NCBI RefSeq assembly: GCF_001375555.1
Contig: NZ_CTDZ01000009.1
Location: 1-64,000, forward strand
From: Numidum massiliense
GTDB lineage: Bacteria > Bacillota > Bacilli > Thermoactinomycetales > Novibacillaceae
Direction: 5' to 3'
DNA: 64,000 nt
Made by a program: the position numbers and the translations under genes. The notes below the pieces were generated by a model. The model searched no databases and had not been told where the DNA came from. It saw nothing but the letters and a program-made list of their open reading frames with translations. Below are positions 44,376-53,446 of the stretch, in pieces (the stretch's first letter is position 1; each line of letters starts with the position of its first letter).

Positions 44376-45308
44376 TTATCTGATGGTTGCTACATCAGTT
44401 CCTTTATTTTTCCTATTTGCGAAAGAGATACTCGTAATCCCTACGAGTACAAAAGCAACCCCGATCACGTGTGCCCATGTGAGTTGTTCATCTAGGACGA
44501 CGTACGATAAAAGAATAGTCGATACGGGTAAAACACCTGTAAACACACCGGATACGCTCCCGGACACTTTTGACACTCCACTGTACCAAAGGTAAAAGGC
44601 AACAACAGTTACAAATACCGCGAAATACAATACGTATCCCCAATCGAGAAGACCCGGCTGACGAAAGTCAAACGTAACGGCTTCAAATATGGCGAGGGGT
44701 AAAAATAATAAGAAGCCGATCACTGTAACAAAAGTAGAAATGGCTAAGGGGCTTACTTTATGCGACAATAGCTTACCTAAAATGGTAAACAGCGCTTCAC
44801 CAATGACAGCAAGCATAATTAAAACATTACCAAGTAATGGAAAATACCCTCTAGCTTCTCCATCACCGTTAATGAGATTGATCACAGCAATACCGACTAC
44901 TGCGAGTGCGATACTTAAAACAATCCGCTTTGTTAATTTTTCCTTTAAAATAAAGAGGGATAAAACCGCAATTACGATTAGTGTCAGACTCGTAATAATA
45001 CCACTTTCCGTCGCCGTCGTAAATTGCACGCCATACAGTAAGCAAATGCTAAACAGGAAAACCCCCGTAAAAGATTGCAAGCAAATAATGCCGACATCCT
45101 TTATTGTCAGTTTAGGGAATTTTCCTTCAACTAAAAGCAAAATAATAATCAATATGACAGAGGCGATCGCAAATCTAAGACCAGAAGCTAAAAAAACAGG
45201 AATTTGCGCCACCATCAGTTTACCGACAACGATTGAACTACCTACAATCATCATGGCTAATGTAAGACAGACGTATGCTTTGATTTGCTCACGTAAAATC
45301 GTTACCAC
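44376..45308 (-). CDS. EamA/DMT superfamily transporter
   Basis: 310 residues with ten predicted membrane helices in two EamA repeats, the first starting LTLAMMIVGSSIVVGKLMVAQIP, the second LGNVLIMLAVIGEALFTILGKLL. The family exports amino acids or metabolites. Substrate unknown. The gene is clearly AT-richer and uses more AAA, ATT and TTA codons than its neighbours, which suggests recent acquisition. The start (GTG 45308) is provisional, since the ribosome-binding site is poor. Confidence 0.82.
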   Translation of the reverse strand: MVTILREQIKAYVCLTLAMMIVGSSIVVGKLMVAQIPVFLASGLRFAIASVILIIILLLVEGKFPKLTIKDVGIICLQSFTGVFLFSICLLYGVQFTTATESGIITSLTLIVIAVLSLFILKEKLTKRIVLSIALAVVGIAVINLINGDGEARGYFPLLGNVLIMLAVIGEALFTILGKLLSHKVSPLAISTFVTVIGFLLFLPLAIFEAVTFDFRQPGLLDWGYVLYFAVFVTVVAFYLWYSGVSKVSGSVSGVFTGVLPVSTILLSYVVLDEQLTWAHVIGVAFVLVGITSISFANRKNKGTDVATIR

Positions 45309-45507
45309 CTACTTAGATAGAATTTTCAGGGGAAATTGCCGACATGACTTCGTGACAAAAAGCAGCAAGTAGTATGTCGGGTTGGTATTGCTAGGTGCAA
45401 GCTAGATTAGGGCAGGCGAGAAACGGGGTGGTGGGGGCGAACTGCCCCACCAATTCATTGCCTTCCCAATCGCCACGTGTCATTTGTGGGAGTGAAAGGC
45501 ATGTCGC

Positions 45508-47625
45508 TCACGCTTTTTCCGTCTTCGCGGCTGCTGCTTTTTCCTTTTTCGGAACAACATCTGCTGCTGCCTTCGTTTTCGTTTTTGCCTTAGACTCCGA
45601 TGTAGCTTTTGCCTTTGTCCCTTTAGCGCGTGGTCCGCCAGCCTTTTTCGCTGGCTTTTTCGGCTTTTTCACTTCGACGAACTGTTCGACGAGCGCCTTG
45701 AACGCGTTGATATAGTAGTCTGGATTTAGCTTTTCCCCTGTTGCGCTGAGGAGCAGTTCATTCCAATGCCACTTCGCGCCAGGCGCAAAGATGTGTTTGC
45801 GCAAAAAGGCACCTGTTTTTTCATTGCTAATTAAGTAGGCGGTGCCGCGTGTAGCGGCTTCGTGCGAGCGCGCAGAATCACCTGACGGAGCAGAGTCACC
45901 TGACCGTGCAGAATCACCCGACGGAGCAGAGTCATCTGACCGTGCAGAATCACCCGACGGTGCTGATTCGACCAGTGGTTCAGATTTGTTCGATGGTGGT
46001 GTAGATTTACTTGACGGAGTAGGTTTACCTAACGGTGCAGGTTTGTCTGACGCTACAGAGTCGCCTGTCGGTGCGGAGTGCGCCGGAGCCGGTTCGCCTG
46101 TTGCTTGGGCGGAACTATTTGCGATCTTTTCTTCCAGTGTCGCCCACAGCTGCGATGCCATCAGTTCGCCGAGCAAGTAGTTTTGGTAGTAAACTGGGTT
46201 AAGGCTGAGGTCAATATTAGCCGCCCAGTCCGGTTTGTTACGCGCTTCGGGACACGGGATGTATTGAATCGTCTCTACGTAATGCCACCAACGTTTGTTC
46301 AAATTGCGGTCCGGGTTGGCGTACAGATCGCGTTCAAAATAAATGACGACTAACATCCAGCGTAATTGTGCGAGTTGCGTGAGCGCATACTGTTTTTGTA
46401 AGTTATCTGTCCATTCAGTATTGACTTTCCATTCGGAGGGCACATCATCACCCTCGCTCGCATACGCTGCGAGCCACGCAGGGTTCTTCGTGAGACGATC
46501 GAACATGAGCGCAATCCCTTCCGTCGTCAACTTGTGGGCGGCGGTGCGCAGGAGGTAAGGAAGTTCTCGATCGACGTATTTGCTGTACGCCGCGTGGCCG
46601 AGCGTGTGCAACAACGTCCGCATCGACGCTTCGTTCGGACGCAAATTGCACAAAATGCGCACGTCGCCTTCGCGGTCGAACGTCATACAATAGGCGTGTT
46701 CGTTTTTACCTTCGCGTTCGTACAAATCGCTGTGCTGTAAAATGTCGGACACGTCTAAGCCAATCGCTTGAAAAAAAGCTCCCGCGATCTCCTCCAGTTT
46801 TTTGTCCGCAAAGTAGCTGTCAATGTCGACGTTAAATACGGAAGGCGCTTGCTGGCAGAACGGATCGACGTAATGCCACGGCCGCAGCCCCTCTGGACGC
46901 AAGTCGGTATACTGTTTAGCGAGGATTGTGTCCATCTCTTTTTTGATATCGGCGTACGGTTGATCCGTTTTTTGTTTGACTGCGTCGCACAAAGTAAATA
47001 ATTGTGCTTCGTCAATCTCGCTCGCAGCGAGGCTCATCGCGTAATAGTCGCGAAAGCCGTTTTTTTGTGCGATGCGGTTACGTAGTTTGACTAGGTCGAT
47101 TAGCTTCCCGGCTATTTTCTCGCCAATTTGCTTGCTTGCGTACCATGCTTCTTTCCGTTTGTATGTATCTTTTTCTGTTTGCAAAATATGCACGATGTCG
47201 TTATCGGAAACGAGTTTGCCGTCGTACGTCGCGCGAAAGCGATTAAACGTGTCGCAAATGTCGTTCGTCCGTTTCGTTAATTCAGCAAAATCCTCCGAAG
47301 AAGCGCGGTGCCGCAATGCCATGAGATACAGATGTTGTACTTGTCGGGACGCAAGGGAATCGGCGGTGGAGTCAGTAGCACTCACAGTATTACTACTGTC
47401 GTCATTATTACTGTCGCCACTTCGCTTTTGCAACGATTCCAGTTGTGCGAGTAGCTCTTCGTCTGTCATGATTTTTTGCAACTTTTTCTCGACTTCGCTG
47501 TGACGGGCGCTGTACTGTGCCTCGCCGGTCGTCGCTTGTTGCCATGCGGCCTCCGCGAGTTGTTTTTGTAGCGCAGCGATTTCCGGTACGATGTGATCGA
47601 GTAGCGGTTGTGCCTGTTTTTCCAT
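45508..47625 (-). CDS. M2-family metallopeptidase homologue with altered HExxH and repetitive insertion
   Basis: 705 residues from ATG 47625 (GGGAGGG site). Residues 150-530 follow bacterial M2 (ACE-like) peptidases: KNGFRDYYAMSL, DLYEREGKNEHAYCM, DREGDVRILCNLRPNEA. The zinc motif, HExxH in active enzymes, reads LLHTLGHAAY. The catalytic Glu is Thr, codon ACG. The third ligand region TTEGIALMFDRL is kept. A Ser/Pro/Asp-rich insertion of about 80 residues contains SAPSGDSARSDD units (36 bp each). The last 50 residues are Lys/Ala-rich. It is probably catalytically dead or repurposed. Cytoplasmic. Confidence 0.85.
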   Translation of the reverse strand: MEKQAQPLLDHIVPEIAALQKQLAEAAWQQATTGEAQYSARHSEVEKKLQKIMTDEELLAQLESLQKRSGDSNNDDSSNTVSATDSTADSLASRQVQHLYLMALRHRASSEDFAELTKRTNDICDTFNRFRATYDGKLVSDNDIVHILQTEKDTYKRKEAWYASKQIGEKIAGKLIDLVKLRNRIAQKNGFRDYYAMSLAASEIDEAQLFTLCDAVKQKTDQPYADIKKEMDTILAKQYTDLRPEGLRPWHYVDPFCQQAPSVFNVDIDSYFADKKLEEIAGAFFQAIGLDVSDILQHSDLYEREGKNEHAYCMTFDREGDVRILCNLRPNEASMRTLLHTLGHAAYSKYVDRELPYLLRTAAHKLTTEGIALMFDRLTKNPAWLAAYASEGDDVPSEWKVNTEWTDNLQKQYALTQLAQLRWMLVVIYFERDLYANPDRNLNKRWWHYVETIQYIPCPEARNKPDWAANIDLSLNPVYYQNYLLGELMASQLWATLEEKIANSSAQATGEPAPAHSAPTGDSVASDKPAPLGKPTPSSKSTPPSNKSEPLVESAPSGDSARSDDSAPSGDSARSGDSAPSGDSARSHEAATRGTAYLISNEKTGAFLRKHIFAPGAKWHWNELLLSATGEKLNPDYYINAFKALVEQFVEVKKPKKPAKKAGGPRAKGTKAKATSESKAKTKTKAAADVVPKKEKAAAAKTEKA

Positions 47626-47976
47626 CTGAGATCTTCCCTCCCAAAAGTGTATCCTTCCGTTAGTAAACGTCAAGTAACCCGTTTTGAACGCCGTTTTGTC
47701 GTAAGGAAGCTATGTGCGTGTACAAGTGTTGAAGTGGTGGTTTAGAATGATAGGATGGAACGATTCTGAGCAACTAGTGTCAGCGCTTTCCTATACAAAT
47801 ACATTTTACATAGGGGCAATGCCGCATGAAGTTTGTCGTTCACTGTTATTGTAGTGGAAATAAAGGCAACATACTAGTCTGAATGTGTCTGTCGGTGCTA
47901 GAGCATACTAAGGCGTATAAGCGAAGCGAATCGAAGATGGAGCAAACAGCTTTAGTGTGACGAGGAGGTTATTTAT
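47626..47976. other. Intergenic region, nothing recognised
   Basis: No gene, repeat or clear promoter could be supported between the divergent peptidase and zinc-ribbon genes, apart from the ribosome-binding sites at its ends. Confidence 0.4.
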
Positions 47977-48231
47977 ATGGAACGACATCCGTATCGCTGC
48001 CCGACGTGCGGCACGAACCGAACACGGTTTAATTTGATCGAGCAAGTGGTGACGATGGTGAAGAAAGATGCGCAAACAGGGGAGATCGTCGCTCGCGTCG
48101 AGGAAGGGGATCCGCTGCAAGTACCGTACCGCGGAGAAAGTTTGCGCGTGCAATGCGGCGTATGCGGCTTAACCGAGCGGGAGGAGCGGTTCGTGCAAAC
48201 GGCGAAACATTGGCAAGGATCCGTGCAGTAG
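47977..48231 (+). CDS. Small zinc-ribbon protein, function unknown
   Basis: 84 residues with two Cys pairs, CPTCG at residues 8-12 and CGVCG near 60, spaced as in a zinc ribbon with about 50 residues between them. The middle is charged and beta-rich (VTMVKKDAQTGEIVARVEEG). No signal peptide. ATG 47977 has a strong GAGGAGG site. It could bind nucleic acid or be a metal-binding adaptor. Confidence 0.65.
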   Translation: MERHPYRCPTCGTNRTRFNLIEQVVTMVKKDAQTGEIVARVEEGDPLQVPYRGESLRVQCGVCGLTEREERFVQTAKHWQGSVQ

Positions 48232-48420
48232 TTTTTAAGATCACATGTTAAAAACATGTTAAAAAAGATGGAGTGGAGAAACTTAAAAAAATGTATCGCG
48301 TTAATTTATGATGGACCTTATCGATTCCCAGCTACAAGGGCTGCGACAGAAAGTCAGACAGCCCTTCCGCTCTTCCTGTGTAGCATCACAACCGCCATCA
48401 TCTCCGCGCTACGGACTGCT

Positions 48421-48562
48421 TAAAGATGTCACTCCGCTCGTCTATCGACGCGGAGCAGTAAAGATGTCACTTCACTCGTCTATCGATGCGGAGCAGTAAA
48501 GATGTCACTTCATTCGTCTATCGACGCGGAGCAGTAAAGATGCCACTTCACTCGTCTAACGG
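48421..48562. repeat. Minisatellite, 38-bp unit, 3.7 copies
   Basis: Units starting TAAAGATGTCACT at 48421, 48459 and 48497 are nearly identical over 38 bp. A partial fourth begins at 48535. Each includes CGTCTATCGACGCGGAGCAG. A GGGGCA/TGCCCC hairpin follows at 48569-48584, before the end of the DAP dehydrogenase gene. Confidence 0.9.
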
Positions 48563-48602
48563 CACCAAGGGGCAAATATGCCCCTCCACCACTTGCCCTA
48601 AC

Positions 48603-49511
48603 TTACACTAACCGCCGAATAATGTCGTCCCGGTCGCCAGGGAGATAATCGATTACCGGTACCTCGATCATCGTGTACGCACCCGGTTGCTGTTTGAACG
48701 TCGCGCGGGCAGCGGCGACGAGCACTTGCGACGTCAGTGCCGGGTTGTTAATGCGCATCTCGAACGTGAACAGTTGGTTGTGCGTCGCCCCGGATACGCC
48801 TCTCCGTTCCATGGAGACTCCGTGACCGACGTTGACGAGTTGCTGTACGTTAGGAACTTGCGTCACATGAGTCTCGTCGTTGACGAAATACGGATCTGCT
48901 AAAATTGCCTTTTTGACCGTTTCGAAATCGGCACCTGCTTCTAGTTCGACGTACACCATGCGCCGGTGGATGCTCGTACCGAGCGGGATTGTCAAGGACA
49001 GCGCGTCTTTGACCCCGTCGATCGCTTTGACGGCGACGGAGTGCCCCATACTCATACCGGGCCCAAAATTCGTATACGTTAACCCACCTGGCGCCATAAA
49101 CTCGAGCATGCCGCGAATCATCGAGTCGGTTCCCGGATCCCAGCCTGCGGAAATGATGGCGACGCTGTCGTTTTTTTTAGACACATCGTCTAACTCGCGC
49201 CGCAAGTTAGCGAGTTCGCCGTGAATGTCGTAACTGTCGACCGTGTGAATGCCGAGGGAGAGAACGTCCCGGGCGTACGCCGGAATCGTCCGCGTCGGTG
49301 CCGCTAAGATGGCGACGTCGACTTGCTCCAAGTCGCGGATGTCGTGGACGACACGGCGTCCGACGAGTTCTGGCGGCGTATCTTTCGCGGCGGAGCTCGC
49401 GCGTCTGACGACACCGGCTAATTGCATGTCCGGAGCAGCATCGATTGCTTGCACGGCGTACTTGCCGATATTACCATAGCCGACGACGGCGACGTTGTAT
49501 ACATTACTCAT
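48603..49511 (-). CDS. ddh: meso-Diaminopimelate dehydrogenase
   Basis: NADPH enzyme that aminates tetrahydrodipicolinate directly to meso-diaminopimelate, bypassing the succinyl or acetyl routes. 302 residues. NADP-binding start [23 protein letters not shown], then [24 protein letters not shown] and [16 protein letters not shown], all typical of Ddh. ATG 49511 has GGAGG eight bases upstream. Monocistronic. The window also encodes LL-DAP aminotransferase, so two DAP routes seem present. Confidence 0.93.
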   Translation of the reverse strand: MSNVYNVAVVGYGNIGKYAVQAIDAAPDMQLAGVVRRASSAAKDTPPELVGRRVVHDIRDLEQVDVAILAAPTRTIPAYARDVLSLGIHTVDSYDIHGELANLRRELDDVSKKNDSVAIISAGWDPGTDSMIRGMLEFMAPGGLTYTNFGPGMSMGHSVAVKAIDGVKDALSLTIPLGTSIHRRMVYVELEAGADFETVKKAILADPYFVNDETHVTQVPNVQQLVNVGHGVSMERRGVSGATHNQLFTFEMRINNPALTSQVLVAAARATFKQQPGAYTMIEVPVIDYLPGDRDDIIRRLV

Positions 49512-49695
49512 TAACATGCCCTCCAACTAATTAAAAAGTTATCTCCTAAACGTGCACTGCATCAACGTGATGTCCATTCAAATGACTTAAATGGTTGCAT
49601 GTGCCCTGCCACTATTAATAACACATTAGCGCCCATTCGAAAAGTGTCGTGTTACAGGTGCTACACGGTACTTGAACATAGAAAGGCTTCGTTTT

Positions 49696-50037
49696 TTGAA
49701 TATAACTGTACTAGGTGGCGGCAGCGAAATCGGGGCATCTTGCGTACACGTCGAGTTGAACGGCGTACGACTCCTGTTCGATGCCGGCATGCGCTGTCAG
49801 GTGGGGTGGGCGCAATACGGCTTGTCAGCGCACGCAGATGCGATGGAAATAGCCCGCTTCGTCGAAGGACTAAAGCCTACTCATACATTACTCGTCCACG
49901 GCGACGACGCTGCACGTTATCAACAGGCACAGCGCATTGACCCGCAGTTCGGACCGACATTAGTCGAAAATGGGGTGAACTACTCGGGCGGACGTCCGCA
50001 GCGGCGTTCATCACAAATAGAACCGCGAACGCGATGA
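49696..50037 (+). pseudogene. Internally deleted metallo-beta-lactamase/beta-CASP gene
   Basis: The first 30 residues (ITVLGGGSEIGASCVHVELNGV and LLFDAGMR) are the start of an RNase J/CPSF-like protein. They join directly to a C-terminal piece, YGLSAHADAMEIARFVEGLKPTHTLLVHG, that normally lies 300 or more residues later. The zinc motif HxHxDH and the beta-CASP domain are missing. The frame is kept, so a short protein of 113 residues could be made (TTG 49696 after GAAAGG). Nuclease activity is not possible. Confidence 0.75.
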
Positions 50038-50174
50038 TCACCACACGGTGCAAGCGGGTAACGGTGGGAGTTCGAGGACGTCCAGCACAAGTTGGATAGT
50101 AAAGGAGACACCGCCTGCGTGTTCCTCGGGAAACGGCGCGGGGAACAGAATGCGTCTGAAACCGGCGCACAAGT

Positions 50175-50897
50175 TTAAGGTAAAAAATGGGCGATGTACG
50201 GCTTCACGTGATCGATCGGGATGGCGAATCCGATACTTTGCGAAGGGTATATGATCGCCGCGTTGATACCGATCACTTCTCCGAGCACGTTGACGAGCGG
50301 TCCACCGCTATTGCCAGGGTTGATTGCGGCGTCGGTTTGCAGTACTTCGCCGTAATCCCGGCCCGATGCTTGCAACTGTCGGTTTAAGCCGCTAATGACA
50401 CCTAGCGTAGCCGTCTGGTTGAGTCCGAGCGGGTTGCCGACGGCCATGACGAACTCGCCGACTTCGACCGTCGCCGAGCTGCCCAACTTACAGACGGGAG
50501 CTCGTTCGCGTAGCGGTAGCTTTAATATTGCTAGATCGCGTTCGCTATCTCGCCAAACGACCTTCCCGGGCATCGCTTTTTGTCGGCGGTACGTGTAGAC
50601 GTTAATGGCACTCGTATTGTTGACGACGTGTTCGTTCGTCAAGACATAACCAGCAGGGTGAATGAAAAACCCCGAGCCGAAGTGGCGTTTAACCGTTTCG
50701 CGCTGTACGTTCAATTCGGGTAAAAACATGCGCAACCAATGGTTTTGCAGCATCGTTTCGTGGTCCGACTGCGACTCGGTCACAATGGAAACAACGCTAG
50801 GGCGTACCTTTCTCACGATGCGCACGAATGTATTGCTCGGATGGTCCGCTGCGCGCGTGCGCACGTGAGACGTTATGCGGTAAGTTTTACGTTTCAT
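50175..50897 (-). CDS. HtrA-like trypsin-fold serine protease without PDZ or anchor
   Basis: 240 residues. The catalytic triad is complete: His in TNEHVVNN, Asp in SERDLAILKL, Ser in NPGNSGGPLV. HtrA proteins of Bacillus carry an N-terminal membrane anchor and a C-terminal PDZ domain. Both are absent here, since the protein starts with a basic cytoplasmic-looking tail and stops just after the protease domain. ATG 50897 with AAAGGAG ten bases upstream. It could be a truncated gene or a compact cytoplasmic protease. Confidence 0.82.
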   Translation of the reverse strand: MKRKTYRITSHVRTRAADHPSNTFVRIVRKVRPSVVSIVTESQSDHETMLQNHWLRMFLPELNVQRETVKRHFGSGFFIHPAGYVLTNEHVVNNTSAINVYTYRRQKAMPGKVVWRDSERDLAILKLPLRERAPVCKLGSSATVEVGEFVMAVGNPLGLNQTATLGVISGLNRQLQASGRDYGEVLQTDAAINPGNSGGPLVNVLGEVIGINAAIIYPSQSIGFAIPIDHVKPYIAHFLP

Positions 50898-51048
50898 CCG
50901 GTTCACTCCTTTACGGCTCGGTACAGTTTATGCAAGACAGAAGGGGGTAGGCACGGGCAAAAGTCCCGATTTCGCGAGAAAAAAATCATATCCTTCGCAA
51001 CCTGTCCATATAATGTAGCACATTGTCCTGGCAGGGGAGGATCGGCAA

Positions 51049-51513
51049 GTGAAGGTGAATATTCGGCTGTGGGCAAAAAAAGGGCTCATTTACGTTATCG
51101 CGATTGCATTAACGATCGTTGCCGTGCACCTGTATCAAGAGCGGGAAACGAATAAGTACATTCACACGTATAAACGTGCGGGTGGGGACAAAGTTTTGAG
51201 CGATATATCAGATACGTACAAATCGGTCATCGAACACTATTCGAATTACAAATTGAGCCGAGAGACGAAGGCGCGCATGATTAAACGGTTGGAAAAACTG
51301 CGGGGCGAGTTAGAAGAAGTCGATCGCCAAATAAACAGGAGGCGGCCGATCGCGCACAAGATAAATTTTACTTACGTGTTTCACGATATGAAACTCGTGC
51401 GACTGTCCTTGTCTGACACGACGAAGGACGATATCGTGCCCGTTATCGTTTTACATGCAAACGAGGGGTTGAAGGAGCTAGAGAAGGAGATCACCTATAT
51501 CGAATTCCGGTGA
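51049..51513 (+). CDS. Membrane-anchored protein of unknown function
   Basis: 154 residues. One N-terminal membrane segment (residues 12-27, GLIYVIAIALTIVAVHL) is followed by a helical, charged region with a coiled-coil-like stretch (RMIKRLEKLRGELEEVDRQINRR) and a short beta-rich end. I recognise no family. GTG 51049 follows a GGGGAGG site. It converges on the next gene with no gap: its stop and the next gene's stop abut. Confidence 0.6.
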   Translation: MKVNIRLWAKKGLIYVIAIALTIVAVHLYQERETNKYIHTYKRAGGDKVLSDISDTYKSVIEHYSNYKLSRETKARMIKRLEKLRGELEEVDRQINRRRPIAHKINFTYVFHDMKLVRLSLSDTTKDDIVPVIVLHANEGLKELEKEITYIEFR

Positions 51514-51912
51514 CTAGCGGACAATCGAGGTGAGTGCACTCTGCTCGGCGAGTTTGTGGGTGAACCGTTTATTCAACGGAAGGATTAAATGCGAGTTTTC
51601 GTGTGTGTGCATCCCGTGACGGTTAATGACGTCGACGTATCGTACCGAAAGTTTATAGTACTCTTGCGGCAACTTACTGACGAGTTCCGTTTTGCCTACC
51701 GTACGCATGTAATGGGGAGGGTGTGCGCGATGCGGCAGTTCGAACGGCGCAAGGCCGATAATGTCTTCCAATAAGACGTGATACGTCGTATGTGGTTTTT
51801 GGAAGATGAACGCCTCTGTCGTAAGTGTGTATTTGCGTTGCCTCTTCTTCTGTGAAAATAGGAGCTCGCCAGGTAGCGATTTAATGCGGATAAACTGGGA
51901 GTCGTCAGACAT
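51514..51912 (-). CDS. Unrecognised small protein, pair member 1
   Basis: 132 residues from ATG 51912, which has GAGGAGG upstream. No signal or membrane segment. Beta-rich pattern, with KYTLTTEAFIFQKPHTTYHVLLEDIIGLAPF resembling a PH-like fold by eye only. It overlaps the preceding gene (51905-52171) by eight bases, so both are translated together. Confidence 0.55.
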   Translation of the reverse strand: MSDDSQFIRIKSLPGELLFSQKKRQRKYTLTTEAFIFQKPHTTYHVLLEDIIGLAPFELPHRAHPPHYMRTVGKTELVSKLPQEYYKLSVRYVDVINRHGMHTHENSHLILPLNKRFTHKLAEQSALTSIVR

Positions 51913-52171
51913 GTTCTTCCTCCTCATCGCGAGTCGAAAAATAGGCGTGGAGCGGCTTTTCGGCGAGCTCGGCGCTACTTTCGATGACGATCGCAAACGA
52001 AATATCTTTCATGACGAGTAAGTACTGATCGTCGTCTAGATGAAGCAGAGATAACGCGCCTTCGATACTGTCTACTTTGTGTACGGGCGACTGAATATCG
52101 CGCCCGTCAATGACGAGGCGCTGTTCGCGCGTTAATTGAATGGGGTTGTCCTTTAGTGCGATCCGTTTCAT
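51905..52171 (-). CDS. Unrecognised small protein, pair member 2
   Basis: 88 residues, acidic at the end (TRDEEEEHV). It starts at ATG 52171 after an AGAGGAGG site. The middle DDDQYLLVMKDISFAIVIES suggests a beta sheet. The eight-base overlap with its downstream partner implies a two-gene operon with a shared function, which I cannot name. Confidence 0.55.
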   Translation of the reverse strand: MKRIALKDNPIQLTREQRLVIDGRDIQSPVHKVDSIEGALSLLHLDDDQYLLVMKDISFAIVIESSAELAEKPLHAYFSTRDEEEEHV

Positions 52172-52880
52172 ATGTCGTCTGCCTCCTCTTTTATCCGTCT
52201 ACAATTGTCTACGATACAAGTTTCTCTCCTACAGTATTATAACTTATTTTCACGGAAAAGCTAACGGTTTACACGCCTCTACAACGAGAAGATGCGCCTC
52301 AATGCAACTTGGCTGCCGTAAATATTGCTGGCCGCCGCGATCCGACAATGTTTGACCAATTACGCCTTGCGACATCGTTCGCGTCACGCAAACCGATAAA
52401 CAAAACTATTAGTTTATATTGCTATTTTCATATTTAACAAGCAAGTGTTTCACGGGGAACATCGCCCAACGGCAGTTATTTTTAACTTCCAACCTAAAAG
52501 AAGTCCCCCATTTCTATGCTTTATAGGACGTAACGTGTGGCTGATCCATACTATGTTATTGTATCATGCGATGGCGATCTTTCGACGTTCTCAATTGTGT
52601 GATTCGGCGATGTGCTCGGATCTACGGGAGATCACAGCCTTTGCTGTGCACGTTCTGTCATAGCACCATACCATAAGAGCAACGTTGTACAAGGTCGATC
52701 TGTCATAACGGGAATGTTACATGCCGTCATAGCACCTGTGGGTAAAGGAAACATGCCACTAATAGGAGCCTAGGATGACTGCAACAAATCCGGGCGAAAC
52801 ATCGCACTAAATTTTCATATAAATTAATTCCGGGCTCATCGGTGCGTGATCGCCGCGCTGTTCGTTTTGCTGTGCGCGAA

Positions 52881-52910
52881 CTTGTCCAAGCTTGTCCAAA
52901 CTTGTCCAAA
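52881..52910. repeat. Three 10-bp direct repeats
   Basis: CTTGTCCAAG, CTTGTCCAAA, CTTGTCCAAA in tandem. One unit per helical turn would suit cooperative protein binding. On the minus strand each contains TTGGACA, similar to a -35 box. Confidence 0.6.
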
Positions 52911-52979
52911 TCTGATTAAAATCAGTCCGATGCGCGAAAAATGCGTCGGATTGTCGAAAAAAAATCGGGATAGAAGGAT

Positions 52980-53023
52980 GAGCGCCTCGCCCGCGAAAAT
53001 GGCGACATCCGGGGCGGGCGCTC
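52980..53023 (-). terminator. Terminator-like hairpin of the coat-like gene
   Basis: GAGCGCC at 52980-52986 pairs with GGCGCTC at 53017-53023, extended by CGCC/GGCG. On the minus strand a run of T follows after about 15 bases. Confidence 0.5.
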
Positions 53024-53044
53024 GGGGTGGCAGTTCACTTTTGT

Positions 53045-53446
53045 TCACCAGAAGAAAGGTCTTCTGTAAAAAGGGGGCACCAAGTACGGACCGCCATAAT
53101 ACGGTCCGCCGAAATACGGGTACGGGCCAAAAAAGGGGTATCCGGGGTAAAACGGAAAAATACTCGTTTCTGCCTGCTGTGCTACCTGGTTGGTCCACGA
53201 TTGTCTGTACGGCGGCGTATACTGTCCTTGATACGGTTGCGTGTACGGCCCGCGGTACGGTTGTTGGTACAGCTCTTGGTACGGTTGTGTGTAGGGCTCG
53301 CGGTACGGTTGCCCAGAATCGTCCTGCGGGTACGCCCCTTCATAACCGTGGATGTTTAAGGTGCTTTCCGTATCGTCAGGGTGGCGAATCAAGCCCGGTT
53401 GAGCTGGTGCCCACTCTTTTTCTGAACTGGAAAACGAAGAATTCAT
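53045..53446 (-). CDS. Pro/Tyr-rich repetitive protein, spore-coat-like
   Basis: 133 residues from ATG 53446 (GGAGGAGG site). Residues 50-90 are repeats of PYTQPYQ and PYRGPYTQPYQ type. The last 40 residues are almost only Phe, Pro, Tyr and Gly. Such composition is common in spore coat and exosporium proteins of Bacillales, but no family motif fixes this. No signal peptide. The monocistronic, hairpin-terminated setting fits a structural protein made late. Confidence 0.6.
   Translation of the reverse strand: MNSSFSSSEKEWAPAQPGLIRHPDDTESTLNIHGYEGAYPQDDSGQPYREPYTQPYQELYQQPYRGPYTQPYQGQYTPPYRQSWTNQVAQQAETSIFPFYPGYPFFGPYPYFGGPYYGGPYLVPPFYRRPFFW

Larger units (their letters stand above)
52172..53044. 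other. Long gene-free region
   Basis: No gene is supported over about 870 bases. It holds the sequence GTCATAGCACC twice with a GTCATAACGG variant between (52657-52740), and three exact-spaced CTTGTCCAA units at 52881-52910. The GC-rich hairpin at 52980 belongs to the next minus-strand gene. Confidence 0.5.
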
